From Hofstenia miamia (Eukaryota; Xenacoelomorpha; Acoela): a stretch of 64,000 bases of DNA. Position 1 is the stretch's first letter. Each line of letters begins with the position of its first letter. The translations under genes and the position numbers were made by a program. Below, piece after piece: positions 12,839 through 25,281 of this stretch. The stretch covers positions 1,205,930 through 1,269,929 of the forward strand of contig SCFE01000098.1 of NCBI GenBank assembly GCA_004352715.1, in the 5' to 3' direction. The notes under the pieces were generated by a model that was not told the DNA's origin, made no database searches, and saw only the letters and a program-made list of their open reading frames with translations.

Positions 12839-13542
12839 CAGGTCACCCCAAAAGTTCGTGTTCTTTAAAAAAATTTTTATACATGAGATTTTTAAATTTA
12901 AAAAATGATATTAACAACCAATCATATGACTCCACGTGACATACTAACATCAATAAAAGCTTGATTAAACATCGTTAAAGTGTCAGTTTTAACAAATCAT
13001 GGATCTCAATGATGAAACTTTCGCATCATGATTTATTACGATTTTAAGTCAAAGTTAACAGCAACAGAAAGCCATACACGTTTGAGCAATGCTTTTGGAG
13101 AATCAAGTCCATCATATTCAACTGTGAAGAAGTGGTACAGCAGGTATAAAGGAGCAACAAGTTTTAAAGATGGCAAAAGAAGTGGAAGACCCGTAACTGC
13201 TTCCGGAGATGGAAGTGTTGAAGAAGTCCGAAAGATGATTATGGAAAATCGTAAAATAACATATGCAGAAATATGTTTAAAGCTTGCTATTGGAAATAGC
13301 AGTGTTCAAACTATATTGAGTAAACTTGGAGTCAAGAAGGTTGCAGGGCGTCTTGTGTCTCATTCTCTTAGCCAAGAGCAAAAAGATCGAAGAATGGAAG
13401 TTTGCAAGACACTGCTAACAAAGTTTAAACAAGGTTCTAGTGTGACAGTCAAGAAAATAGTAACAGGCGATGAGTGAATAATTAGACAATATGAGCCTGA
13501 ATGTAGAAGACAGTCAGCAGTGTGGTGTTTTGATGACGAAGA
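12839..13542 (+). mobile_element. Mariner element 1, left part (TIR plus transposase N-terminal half)
   Basis: A left end CAGGTCACCCCAAAAGTTCG follows a TA dinucleotide at 12837-12838. Downstream is a mariner-type transposase reading frame. The element would move by TA-targeted cut-and-paste. It is broken: the N-terminal frame is shifted, there is a stop after the first catalytic motif, and the 3' half and right TIR are missing at the seam. A second copy of the left end begins at about 13971 and runs into the gap. Confidence 0.85.
12999..13542 (+). pseudogene. Mariner transposase fragment
   Basis: Translation from 12999 gives MDLNDETFAS and then a stop. After a frameshift, 13028-13477 is open for 149 residues. 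It shows the paired-like helix-turn-helix region with YSTVKKWYSR, the KRSGRP linker between the two HTHs, a second HTH, and the first catalytic motif VTGDE immediately followed by TGA. Recognisable mariner sequence (QYEPECRRQSAVW) continues past the stop. The second and third catalytic Asp are absent because the copy is cut at about 13542. Confidence 0.85.
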
Positions 13543-14150
13543 AAATCATGGATCTCAATGATGAAACTTTCGCATCATGATTTATTACGATTTTAAGTCA
13601 AAGTTAACAGCAACAGAAAGCCATACACGTTTGAGCAATGCTTTTGGAGAATCAAGTCCATCNTGTTGTTGCAACCATACACACTGTAAAAAAAACTGTT
13701 AGCTACATAAAATATTTTTGGCAGTTCCTGAAATAATTGCCGTCGGTGCTTAATTTATTTATTTAAAGCCTTTAATTGGAAGTAAAGTGCCTCTTAAGTT
13801 TCAGAATAAGCTACATGAGAAAAAGCACTTCTGTTTCTAAGGCAAATTGATCTCCAACATCAAGGAAACTATATACACTATACCTTTACTGCAAAAAACA
13901 AGCGGTTTTGTTTAACCCTGCACACTTCCACTTCTGAGTTAGGCACATTATTATTAACTATATATATATACAGGTCACCCCAAAAGTTCGTGTTCTTTAA
14001 AAAAATTTTTATACATGAGATTTTTAAATTTAAAAAATGATATTAACAACCAATCATATGACTCCACGTGACATACTAACATCAATAAAAGCTTGATTAA
14101 ACATCGTTAAAGTGTCAGTTTTAACAAATCATGGATCTCAATGATGAAAC

Positions 14151-15150
14151 NNNNNNNNNNNNNNNNNNNNNNNNNNNNNNNNNNNNNNNNNNNNNNNNNN
14201 NNNNNNNNNNNNNNNNNNNNNNNNNNNNNNNNNNNNNNNNNNNNNNNNNNNNNNNNNNNNNNNNNNNNNNNNNNNNNNNNNNNNNNNNNNNNNNNNNNNN
14301 NNNNNNNNNNNNNNNNNNNNNNNNNNNNNNNNNNNNNNNNNNNNNNNNNNNNNNNNNNNNNNNNNNNNNNNNNNNNNNNNNNNNNNNNNNNNNNNNNNNN
14401 NNNNNNNNNNNNNNNNNNNNNNNNNNNNNNNNNNNNNNNNNNNNNNNNNNNNNNNNNNNNNNNNNNNNNNNNNNNNNNNNNNNNNNNNNNNNNNNNNNNN
14501 NNNNNNNNNNNNNNNNNNNNNNNNNNNNNNNNNNNNNNNNNNNNNNNNNNNNNNNNNNNNNNNNNNNNNNNNNNNNNNNNNNNNNNNNNNNNNNNNNNNN
14601 NNNNNNNNNNNNNNNNNNNNNNNNNNNNNNNNNNNNNNNNNNNNNNNNNNNNNNNNNNNNNNNNNNNNNNNNNNNNNNNNNNNNNNNNNNNNNNNNNNNN
14701 NNNNNNNNNNNNNNNNNNNNNNNNNNNNNNNNNNNNNNNNNNNNNNNNNNNNNNNNNNNNNNNNNNNNNNNNNNNNNNNNNNNNNNNNNNNNNNNNNNNN
14801 NNNNNNNNNNNNNNNNNNNNNNNNNNNNNNNNNNNNNNNNNNNNNNNNNNNNNNNNNNNNNNNNNNNNNNNNNNNNNNNNNNNNNNNNNNNNNNNNNNNN
14901 NNNNNNNNNNNNNNNNNNNNNNNNNNNNNNNNNNNNNNNNNNNNNNNNNNNNNNNNNNNNNNNNNNNNNNNNNNNNNNNNNNNNNNNNNNNNNNNNNNNN
15001 NNNNNNNNNNNNNNNNNNNNNNNNNNNNNNNNNNNNNNNNNNNNNNNNNNNNNNNNNNNNNNNNNNNNNNNNNNNNNNNNNNNNNNNNNNNNNNNNNNNN
15101 NNNNNNNNNNNNNNNNNNNNNNNNNNNNNNNNNNNNNNNNNNNNNNNNNN
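14151..15150. other. Assembly gap (1000 N)
   Basis: Placeholder-length gap. The left flank stops inside the second copy of the mariner 1 start region, so at least the remainder of that mariner probably lies in it. Confidence 0.97.
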
Positions 15151-15218
15151 GATCTAATTAAAATACTTCAATGGTTTCAATAGTTTTAATTCTCCAGGTA
15201 GAAGTAAAAATTAAATAG

Positions 15219-15338
15219 TGACTGAATAAATCAAAAAACTTTTTGTAAAAAATTGAAAAATTTAAAATCGAGGATAGTGAAATGCATTTTTAGGGTCTAT
15301 TTTCTCAATATTTTCAAAAATTTTCGCTGGGCTTCGCC
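15219..15338. repeat. 120-bp dispersed repeat, copy 1
   Basis: Nearly identical to 18647-18774. It runs from TGACTGAATAAATC to a GC-rich tail GCTGGGCTTCGCCC. No coding potential is visible. It is probably an end of an interspersed element of unknown class. Confidence 0.8.
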
Positions 15339-15965
15339 CCGCATTAGGGAATAATAGGATCACGAGACCCCGTCAGAAAATCCTGGGTAAGCCCCTGTCA
15401 TTACTCATTCGAGATTCATATTAAACATAGCATTTCAATTAGAATGAAAAAATTTATTTATGGATATTCAAATAGATGTTTTAATCACAATCTGTAATGA
15501 CCCTTTTGTAGGAAATTCTTACTAAATATATTAGTCTAAATGAAGCCCACATAGAAATTATCAAGATTATAACAAATACATTTCTGAAATGCTGGAGAAA
15601 TAGCAAACTCGCCTGGATATGCAAGTAACTGGAGGCACAGTCTTATTTACTATATCGACTCCGTTTGTAATTGTTTTCTCTGATTGTTTGGTGTAACCAC
15701 CGATCGACGCATTTGAAGTTGCTTTATAAATACAATTGAAAATTAGGAACGCAGTTGTGGAGCCTCTTTAAATATTAAATTACATTCATTTGAAGTTCAC
15801 CTGGATAATTAAAATTAATTGAGCTAAAAGGAAGGTAAATTTTTGTCAGCCAAAACTTGCACCTCATCCTAGTTCATCACAAACCCCTATAAAGAACATG
15901 GTTTCTACCTTAACAGAGATGAGTTTAGAGACGAAAATAGCTTGCGGTACGACTGGCCTATACAA

Positions 15966-16010
<45 letters not shown>

Positions 16011-18099
16011 TTTCAGAAATTAGTGGAAATGAAAAAGTTATTGCAGTTAAATGATTTCAGCTTGAAAAAAAAATATATTAGGGATTTCAACAGAAATTTC
16101 TAAGATTTTTCTTTCTAATTTGTCTGGCTTTCGTTCAAATGTGACAGTGTGGTCATATGCAAGGATAACTATATAAACACAATTTGAATCGAGATTATAT
16201 CTACCATTTCATGGATTAAGATGATGAGTATAATGATTACGACCATGACATAGGATGAGAATGGCTCTATTCATGAAAAATTTGTGTGGAAAATCTACAA
16301 TATATATATATATTGCTAAGTCGTATACGCATGTGGAAATGGCATCCTACCCTTTGCACACTTTGCTTGTAGGGTTCTAAATTAAATCGAACGATTAGTT
16401 CTTAGTCATTATTTCACCGATTTTAGCAGATGGGCAGCTATCCCTGATTTTAACATACAGTATTTAATCAACTGAAATCAAAGGCATTAATATACGACTA
16501 TCAAAATACCTAAAATTTTACTGTGATATTTTAATTTATCAAAATGTATTGATGTTAAAATCACATCATTTAAAAAAATGAACAAGTGTATTATTTGACA
16601 CTTTCAAGTAACAATCTGATTAATCCATCCCCCGGTGCAAATAGAAACTTAGCTTTGCAGTAGTGTGTAAAAGGCTTTACTAAACAAACTGCTGTTTAAG
16701 GTTTGTAAAGGCCGTTCAGCATCTAGCCACCGGTTTGGTAGTACGAAAACACGCTTAAAAAGTGCTGGAAATTTGCAAGTTGCCTATTGAATTCAACAAT
16801 TGGGAATTCGTAACACAGCAAAACAAAAACACAATTCAAAAGCATACCATGCTTTATTACTAGTACATTTAATAATTTTACATTTTCCTTGAAAGAAAAG
16901 CTTGCATGTTTGATCAACAAATTTTAAATCCTGGTCAAATAACTTTAAAAAACAGGTATATTGAATCTACAGTAAAAGATTGAATATTTCAATATCAGGA
17001 TTTGCAATTTGATAAAAATATGATTGCGTTATTTAGTGATTTTCACACCGATAACTGTAGGGGAAGGCGATCGTTGAAATAGTTTTTAGTTTAATAATAA
17101 AGAAATAGAACACCAGCATATTACACAAGAATCACATAAATAAACGTCTTATACGAGCTACACTTTAGAATCTCTTATCACCCTATTACACACTGGAGCT
17201 GAATTAAAAATTGCATGATTTGTGTGATCAATCTATAACATGCATTCATAATTTTATGCGATAGTTGATATGTCAAGCTGCTAGGACAATGTTGATATAA
17301 ACCAAATGGTTGAAAAAAGATCAATATAGTTTTCCCTTCCCGTCTGTCAATCAAATTACTAGTCGTAAAGCGGATTGATAATTGGAACTGAAAACATCAT
17401 TATTCCATGTTTCCGAAAAACAATACACATTTATTGTTGTCGCAACTTATTGTTTGTTGGACTTCCATAAACATGACTTTTTGCCACGATTTACTTCAAA
17501 ATAATCTTAATTTTTAGAACAAGGCTAAATTTGTTGGAAAATACTACAACGTTTTTCATTCAAATGACAATTAACAATCGCTTCCACAATGAAAAGCCAA
17601 TTTCTAAGAAAATAATATTATTCCTATTATATTTGCATTAAAATATGTTTATTGTAAATCATTTTCTGCATTGGAAAATTGAAAAAAGTGTACAAGAAAA
17701 GAGTAGAGATTCGAAGCCATAATACATCGAGGGAATCCTTCAACCACTAAAGCCAATATTTTTCTTTTCAAATTGAATGAATCTTAGCTATAAGAGGTTT
17801 TCAAAAAAGATATTCGAAAACTAGCCACTCTAGGTTGCAGATATATGTGGAAATGTCTAATTTCTGATATTAATATAATTCACTATATATATTTCTCCTG
17901 CTAAAGGGAAATTAAAATCGTCCACGTTCCTAAACATAAATTCCTAAATTTTTAGGATAGTGGCTCATTATACAGCCTGCCTCCATACTATATATAGTTA
18001 AATCCAAGTGATTGCAAAATAAGAAAATTTGCAAAAAATGGGTAGTGCCGCTCAACACCAGTTTTTTGCATTTTCCAAAGAACTTAGCGGGAAAAATAA

Positions 18100-18139
<40 letters not shown>

Positions 18140-18646
18140 CATCATATTATACTATTATATATATATATATATATAACCGCAAATAATCGAAAACTTGTTG
18201 AATATATAAGTCAGCTGTACAATATATAAAAACGGGGTTAGTTAAATGAATAATAGTAATGTATGCGGTCAACGTATATATTGTCAATCAAAACGGTGAT
18301 TTTTTCAGTTTTTTTAAAAAAGAGATATACCATTACTCAGTGGGACAACTAGTTGAGGAAAATAATGAACAATTCTGTGCTTTAGCTTTCAAAATTATCC
18401 GCTGAATGAATAAACCAAAAAGTTCCGAGTTGAAAAAATTATTTATTGTTAGATAAAGGGTGGGTAAAACTGTTCATTAAAATATGTATATATGGAGGAA
18501 AAGGTACATTTTGGAAAGACCTGTTAGACTACTATATCTAATATTTTCTTGTACTTTTGCGAATATCAATGGCACATAGTATAGACGGATGCCAATCAAT
18601 GGTGAAATGTTGAAATGTCCCCTCGTCAGTTTTCCAAATTTAATTT
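15339..18646. other. No gene recognised; (AAGT)n at 15966-16010, (TA)n at 18104-18139
   Basis: Contains about 11 perfect AAGT units at 15966-16010, a short TA run at about 16301-16312, and (TA)n runs at 18104-18139 and about 18155-18174. The frames on the minus strand at 16723-16920, 17930-18145 and 18477-18662 have no supported identity or in-phase splice sites. Confidence 0.6.
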
Positions 18647-18774
18647 TGACTGAATAAATCAAAAAATTTTTTGTAAAAAATTGAAAAATTTAAAATCGAG
18701 GATAGTGAAATGCATTTTTAGGGTCTATTTTCTCAATATTTTCAAAAATTTTCGCTGGTCGCTGGGCTTCGCCC
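18647..18774. repeat. 120-bp dispersed repeat, copy 2
   Basis: Second copy of the repeat at 15219-15338, with a small internal duplication (GCTGGTCGCTGGG) near its GC-rich end. Same orientation as copy 1, 3.4 kb away. Confidence 0.8.
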
Positions 18775-19566
18775 TGAACTAGTCTATAGCTTAAAATGAG
18801 TTTGAGTAAATGTTCCATCCTTAGGCACCCCAAGCGCTAGAGTTTTTATCGGGTTTGAATCACAAGCTCTAGCGCATTGGAAGCCCTACGAGAGTTGTCT
18901 TTTACACAGATCCAAACCCAAAGCGAACCAAACCAAAACAGACCAACAGATCAAAACCCTAGACCGAAATCGGATCGGTGGGGTTTGCGAATTCTCTCAA
19001 CCATTCTCTCAAGTATTCAATCAAGAACTAAAAGTCCGCGGCTAACCATTGATATTAAACGAGAACTGGCCGTTATTAAAGATCAGCTTATCAAGTTACC
19101 ATATTCTATATAGCTGCCCTTCATTAGCAAAATAGTTGCCTATGCGCTGTTTTCATCAATACAAATTATGAACTTGAGAACAAGATTTAAAGACACCCAA
19201 TATTAATCAACAAAATGAAATTTAAAATTTAGTACAATCCAATTTGAGATCTAGTTTCGAAAACAATAAGTACAGCAAACAAATAGTTCATCAACTGTCG
19301 GATCAGGGACTTACACATTGATATAAAGTAAGGATAATTATGTTCCAATACACATTGCATTGCACAGCACAACTTTGCAAATAACTTAATTGGTATATAA
19401 TTTTCGGATAAAGTGCTGCATTGGGTTTGACCCACATCAGCCTGTTCCCATGTTCAAAATGTTAGACCCCAGCCCGGCCAGGCTTAATTAGAATGGTTTC
19501 GGCATGGATTATGTTTACTAATATCTAATTAGTTAAGTGAACTGTAAATGCATATATATATATATA
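18775..19566. other. No gene recognised
   Basis: A plus-strand frame at 18877-19113 is rich in Gln, Asn and Pro because of a purine-rich CAAACC-like stretch. No domain or homologue is recognised. A box-B-like GGGTTTGAATC at about 18850 lacks a convincing box A, so no tRNA is called. Confidence 0.5.
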
Positions 19567-20707
19567 TCCGTGGTGTGGATAAAAAATAACTGAACTAGGA
19601 GAGAAATAAAAAATTTAAGATGCTCCAATTTCATTTATATAACAATAAATATATACAGATAAAATAATAAAATTTATTGTAATAAATAACTTTTTATTTA
19701 TTATCACATGGAGTTTATCTGAAAAATGTATCATCCGATAGAATTTAGAAGCGCAATCCGCTTTTTATTTATCAAGGGAACAGAGAGGTCCCAAATTGTT
19801 AAAGACCTGCAAGATGTGTATAAAAGTGATGCCCCAAGCAAGTCGATAATATATGCTTGGATTAATGAATTAAATTTGGAAGAACAAGTGTTTTTGATGC
19901 AGAGAAAGTGAGGAGATCTGTTGAAATCAGTAAAGAAAAAAAAGAAACTTGTAAAAATGGAAAATAACCCAAAGAGAGTTTGTAATTAACTTAATGTTTG
20001 TAAGAAAACAGTGCAGGACGTATTGGCTGATTTAGGAATTAGAAAAATATGCAGCAGGTTCGTTCCAAAAGTTTTTGAGTGGCGAAATGTTGGACAAAAG
20101 AATGATGGCGTGTAATAAAAACTTGGAGAACTGAGAGAAAAGTTTTTAGACAATATCACTCAAGATGAAACACCAGTAAATCTTTATATTCCACCATCTA
20201 AGAGATAGTCTCTCGAGCGGAAATTGCCTGGCCACAAAAATGCTCCGAAGTGGAGCACAACATCGAAAATGTTTAATTTTGCGCGTGTTTTGGATGAAAT
20301 CTGGAATAAAAAATAGATTTTACAAGTGGAGGAATCAATGCTGAGTAATTCTGCTGTCTTATTGAAGAAGTAAGAAGGTTAAAAAGAAAGCCAAGGAGAG
20401 CAGAGCTATATTGGCTGCATGACAACAGCCCAATTCACACAACAAATCTGACAACAAACAAACTTGAAAAATGCGGCTTATAGACATTGCCACACCCTCC
20501 CTACAGCCGAGATTTGGCACCTGGTGATTTTTGAATATTTGGTGACTTGAAGAAGTATTTACGAGGTCAGCATGAAACAAAAGGAGTTGATGAAGGTTTT
20601 GACCAATCATTTAGAGATATTTTTTGAAACTGGCTTCAATATGATGGTGAAAAGATGGAGAGTGTTCAAAGAACCAAGGAAGTTATGTTGAAAAATAATA
20701 AAATTTT
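19567..20707 (+). mobile_element. Mariner element 2 (decayed DD34D)
   Basis: A different family from mariner 1. The left end follows a TA tract at about 19567. The coding part starts at ATG 19726 and stays recognisable to about 20707, with frameshifts and stops throughout. The right TIR is not seen; it is probably lost in the adjacent TA tract and gap (20726-20881). Confidence 0.8.
19726..20707 (+). pseudogene. Mariner transposase pseudogene (DD34D)
   Basis: The N-terminal HTH region is open for 61 residues (19726-19911) and then stops. Downstream, in shifted frames, come RKICSRFVPK, the first catalytic motif TQDETP, HDNSPIH with the second Asp, and PPYSRDLAPGDF with the third Asp. The spacing between the last two Asp is 34 residues, which is the mariner DD34D signature. 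At least five stops or frameshifts make it inactive. Confidence 0.85.
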
Positions 20708-20715
20708 AGAATATA

Positions 20716-20904
20716 TATATATATANNNNNNNNNNNNNNNNNNNNNNNNNNNNNNNNNNNNNNNNNNNNNNNNNNNNNNNNNNNNNNNNNNNNNNNNNNN
20801 NNNNNNNNNNNNNNNNNNNNNNNNNNNNNNNNNNNNNNNNNNNNNNNNNNNNNNNNNNNNNNNNNNNNNNNNNNNNNNNNNTATATATATATATATATAT
20901 ATAG
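20716..20904. repeat. (TA)n tract interrupted by a 156-N gap
   Basis: TA repeats flank both sides of the N run at 20726-20881. The gap is therefore most likely an unresolved (TA)n microsatellite. Confidence 0.85.
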
Positions 20905-22639
20905 GCCGAGACATTAGTAGAAATGTTTTATTTTCATCACTACACCGTGTTTCGTTGCGAATGCGACAAACTTTTCTATTGTTTTACACAAAACCAATTA
21001 ATTTCTGAAAATGTCAAATATGCCAGTTTAATGCATTACACACCCCAGGGGACGAAAAAATATTTTATTTGAGTCTGAATTGTGCAAATGAGAGAAACTT
21101 TTGTGTCTTAGAGTCTTGATTAGCAATAATAAAGAAATTCGGACTATTGCTTAGAGTGCTTCTAGTGAGTTCTAAACAATGAAATTCATATCAAAAGTCA
21201 CAGCAGTGTAGCTGAAACTAATAAAAATCATTTGTTGCACACGCAACGCTCACTAACGAATTTTTTAAGCAATACTCTCATATTTCTAGAACGAAGCTAG
21301 ATATCAATAAATAGTTTTCTGATTCATGAGGTCCTATTAGTTTACTTCATACGTATATCGTTTAATAATTGAAGTCTGGCAAAAAAAAATATACTTATGT
21401 AGCAATAACGGTGGTCGGACCCATTAACTAATCTAAAGATCTTTGCAAAGATGTAAATAAAAATTGGAAAGATTAATTCAAAGTGGACACTTAGCAAATT
21501 GCGATGCGGTGATTATTGTAAAAAATTGCGTAAAAAAATGAAATATTATTTAGTGGGTATATTAAGCAGCAAGGAACAAAAATGAAATTCGGTGTGAAGC
21601 GATGTTCTGCTGACATTATCAACAGATATAAACTACCTACAGCTGAAATAAAAAGAGATTATAAGAAGTTCTCTCTTTGCTAACGGACGTACATACAAAT
21701 GAACAAACTTCTTAATCTTTTCACATTAAAATTTCAGCTAGAAATTAACAATTTGAATATTAACAGCTGGCACACAAAGTATATTTATGCAAGCAAATTT
21801 CAGAATATTGTTTGAAACGTATAACGTAGATTAAGTAAACATAAGTCAAAATCATTGTCTGCAGACCTAATAATATTTAGTGTAGAACAACGGATTAAAA
21901 CTTTTTGATATAATTAAAATTATCAAATAGATCATAAAACGATTTCTATTTTAAGCATGTAGAAAAAACGGAAAAAATTGTTCTCCTCTGTCAACAATGG
22001 GATTATTGAAAACCAATTTAAAAAATTTCTTCTTTGTTAATCGATTCTATTGTTGATGAATAATATTTACAGTCTAGTATTAGAATAGTCCATTAAAAAC
22101 AAAAGGTTTATTTAGAGCTTAAGATTTTACCATTAAGACATTTAAGTCAACACTTAGGCCACTTTAAGTAAAACTATTTCTTAAATGAATTAAACTTTCA
22201 GAAATTGTGGGATTTTAGTAAACTGCGATTTACCATATAATACCACACTGATTAGTGAAAAAGTCAGTAATTCACAGCATACAATTTTACTATTGGAAAA
22301 GGTCCTGTTTCTTTTTCTACGCTTATGCATTGAAAGCTTCTTAAAAATATTAAAATTTATGTCTCTCACATAAAAAATTTTTACTTTATTAAAAGAAATT
22401 GTAGCTTCCTCAAAAGCGTTGCATATAATTAACAGTGAGCAAAGTTAGACACGAAAACTACTTATTAAAGCTTGTCGTTTATACTGACGACTATAGTATA
22501 TCTTCACACACACATTTCATTATGAAAAAACGAAATTATAAGTGCAGACTCACATTCCCTGAAAGAAATCATGAGTTATTAAAACCCGGCATCTGACCAA
22601 CTACTCTAATTTATTGAGGTAAAAAATTGCCTTCAATAG
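20905..22639. other. No gene recognised
   Basis: AT-rich with no long frame on either strand, no transposon ends and no recognisable RNA gene. Confidence 0.6.
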
Positions 22640-22641
22640 TA

Positions 22642-23734
22642 CTTGGTGTGTCTATAAAGTAATAAGATGATTATTTTTTACTAAGTGTTTGTGTGTATAT
22701 GATTCATTGTAGACCAAATAATCGACCTATAGCTTTTGTGAGTCGAGTTCAGTTAATTACATCTTCTTCACTTACCTATCTTAAAGTCATACACATCATT
22801 ATTCTAAACAGTTTTCGTGCTGCGCAACGATGGAATTTTGTAAAGAGAAAACTCGCGTTTACGCCTACGTGGAGATGCAAAATGGCATAAGTGACAAAGA
22901 AATCCACGAAAAGTTGACTGCAGCTTTTCCTGGTGATGCTCCGAGATATTCCGCTGTGTCAGTCTGGTGAAAAAACTTCAGGAATAATTCACGCACAAGT
23001 TGGCGTGACCTTCCGCGCAGTGGAAGACCGAGGACATCTCGAAGTGATGAAAACATTGGAAGGATTCAGCAAATGTTACAGATTGATCCCAAGCACTCCT
23101 TTCGACAATAGAGCGAAAGGGTTGCAGATCTCAAAAGATACATTTGTGCAAATCCTCACTGATGATCTTAAGATGCGCAAACTTTGTAGCGTCTGGATCC
23201 CTCATGCGCTCACTGAGCAGAACAAACGACAGAGAATTGTGGTGTCACAAGGGATTCTTCAGAAACTCGACGAACTTGGAGCAGATGCTGCTCGGCTATA
23301 TGCAGTTGAGGATGAGACTTGGGTCGATTTTAATCCCAAAGCTCACTAATCAGAAGACTTTCATACTCTTCTGCTTCACATCTAACAAGGTGTACGTCCA
23401 GACGTTGCCTTATGGTCAAACAGTGGGTCGAACGTGTCCTTCATACGGTGCGTTGGGGAACATTGGAGAGTTCTGCGAAGTGACTCAAAAAAATTAGGCG
23501 ATTTATCTTTTCAACACAATAATGCGCGGCTACACACATTAGCCGTTACTGCTCAGTTTTTTAGACAACGTAGAGTGAAAATGGTTACTCAGCCTCCGTT
23601 TTCCCCCAATTACAATTTGTGTGACCGTTGGGTGTTCATTTGCTACGTGTCATTGAAAAAATGCGTGATATGTTATATAAATACAGTTTTTATGTTTTGG
23701 TAGAACGATCTTAAAACTTTGTAGATACGCTAAG
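22642..23734 (+). mobile_element. Mariner element 3, both TIRs present
   Basis: The left end CTTGGTGTGTCTATAAAGT begins at 22642 after TA. The right end, read on the minus strand from 23734, is CTTAGCGTATCTACAAAGT, also flanked by TA (23735-23736). The two ends match at about 16 of 19 positions, giving a 1093-bp element with a TA target duplication. Its transposase is degenerate (see 22830-23700). Confidence 0.88.
22830..23700 (+). pseudogene. Mariner transposase pseudogene, catalytic Asp 2 replaced
   Basis: It starts with an ATG at 22830 and reads EFCKEKTRVYAYVEMQNG in the first HTH, then breaks. Shifted frames contain the RSGRP linker, the first catalytic motif VEDETWVDF, QHNNARLH (family HDN, so the second Asp is Asn here) and PPFSPNYNLCDRWVF with the third Asp. 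The spacing is again 34 residues. Several frameshifts and a mutated catalytic residue mean it is non-functional. Confidence 0.87.
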
Positions 23735-23736
23735 TA

Positions 23737-24173
23737 TTAGGACTAAATCTACTTGAGTGTAGGTGTGGGAAGAGTTGATACTTGAAAATATATAATTAAC
23801 CCTTCCCAGAAATACTTGAAAGTACCTAATGTTATAATTGATAATGTGGGTTCAAAAAAGTGTGTACCTCCACAGTGGCCAACTTCTGGCCCGCTTCATC
23901 AGCAGTAGATGTAAAATATCTTCGTAATGCAGGTCATTTAGTGTGAAACAAATACATAGACTACTGATTTATGATACTATAATAACACTTGAATCCTTGC
24001 TTGTTTCGTAATACTTGATAAAAAAGGTTTTCAAGTACCTGATTCTATCTGATAAATGCGTCAAAAATTAATTTAATGCAAAAAGACATTAGACGTGTTT
24101 TTATTTCAATAAAATGTAGGATCATGCCATAGAATTAATAAAAAAATTCACTTTTGATCTATTAACTCTAACC
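23737..24173. other. No gene recognised
   Basis: AT-rich spacer between mariner 3 and the GC-rich block. No features supported. Confidence 0.55.
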
Positions 24174-25014
24174 AGGTGGCCACTATGAGCCTGCATGTCT
24201 GCTTGCTCCAGCTTACAGGTCATGCGCACTTTTCGGAGGCCTCAAGTCAGCAACGGAGGAAGATCCCGGCCAAAAGAGGATGCGTTAGCTGCGTGGGTTA
24301 AATGCATAGTGAAGGGTACAACACCTGGTGCAAGGGAGCTTTGTGGCGTTTTTACCCTGTTGAAATCCACGATGGCGCCTGCTCGAGGCACTACTGCTTT
24401 TGCTAAGCCATCTGTTGGTCCAAACATTCATGGTCTGGGACGCCTGCAATGGTGAAACCAGAGATTGCCTACTCTGGGCTAGCAGATCCCTGCTGGAAGG
24501 GCGCGTGCTATTGGAAGGGGTTCCTAGTCTCGTAGTTAGGTGCGAGTTAGAGCACGGAGAAAGAAATGGAATGCTCAACCGGATTTGTCAGTATTAGAAA
24601 CGGCAACGCTGGGGCAGACCAGTCTATGTCACCAATGGCGATCATGTGAAGTGTCTAGGATTACCTGGGCTCACCGCTGATCTCGACCGGTACAAGCTGG
24701 GAAGGTGACGGCCCGTGCTAGGGCAGGCATTTGTGGGCAGTATGGTGGGTCGAGCTGAGACCACCTGCTGCCCTTCTTGCACAGCCACGTGGAAGTGAGC
24801 AGTGGAGTGCCCGGGCACCTTGACCGGTGTCCGTGAGCTAGTTAACAGGCGGGATTGATCTCTACCCAGGGTCTCGGTCCGAGGTAGAGAAGCTGTGAGC
24901 GGAAGCGTGGTCAAACGCTCTATGGGTGGCCGGGCGTCGGTAGGATTTTCACCCGTTGATAATGCTATGACGGCGAATCCTGATAAAATTTTCAACAGGA
25001 CCGAGCGCAGCGAG
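24174..25014. other. GC-rich block of unknown origin
   Basis: About 840 bp of markedly higher GC than anything else in the window, with abrupt borders. It ends GACCGAGCGCAGCGAG exactly where the 25015 repeat copy begins. Frames are open on both strands (for example minus 24642-24995, 117 residues), which is expected of GC-rich sequence; none shows a known domain. It is not recognisable as rRNA or tRNA. It is most likely a fragment of a repetitive element, such as the 5' region of a non-LTR retrotransposon, or transferred sequence. The identity is open. Confidence 0.5.
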
Positions 25015-25281
25015 CAAATCAGTCAATGAAAATTACAATCCTTATAAAAAAACAGAAAATACAGAATTAAAAGGTTAAAGAAAACGCAAAGCTGATCCAA
25101 CATACTCACTGAGAAAACTCTGCTGTGCATACTGTGCTTAAATAAAAGTGATATATAACAAATTGCATTGAAGATAGATTATGGTAAACCTATCATACAG
25201 AAAAATGATCAAATAAATAGTACATACCATCAATTGTACATTCCGAGAGAGCTTATTTATAATCCAGTAGGGAGAGAAGAA

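Larger units (their letters stand above)
12532..14150. repeat. Scrambled duplication around the n at 13663
   Basis: Bases 12532-13018 recur at 13664-14150 with about one mismatch, and 12994-13113 recur at 13543-13662. The two junctions meet at the single n (13663), and the second copy stops exactly at the 1000-N gap. The unit contains the left end and start codon region of a mariner element. This looks like assembly of overlapping mariner-containing contigs rather than a biological triplication. Confidence 0.85.

Noticed and set aside
16723-16920. Minus frame with FSFKEN, considered as a VPS13 exon
   Set aside because: No acceptor gives the required phase 1 without an immediate stop.
17930-18145. 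Minus frame that vaguely resembles the next VPS13 segment (FFGKCKK...)
   Set aside because: Splice phase does not match the preceding exon and half the frame is a TA microsatellite.
18100-18180. TA-rich arrays considered as CRISPR-like or regulatory
   Set aside because: Simple microsatellites; no spacers or repeats of CRISPR type and the genome is metazoan.
18840-18870. tRNA box-B-like sequence
   Set aside because: No matching box A at proper spacing and no cloverleaf could be drawn.
24642-24995. 117-codon minus frame in the GC-rich block
   Set aside because: All frames are open in GC-rich sequence; the translation shows no known domain.
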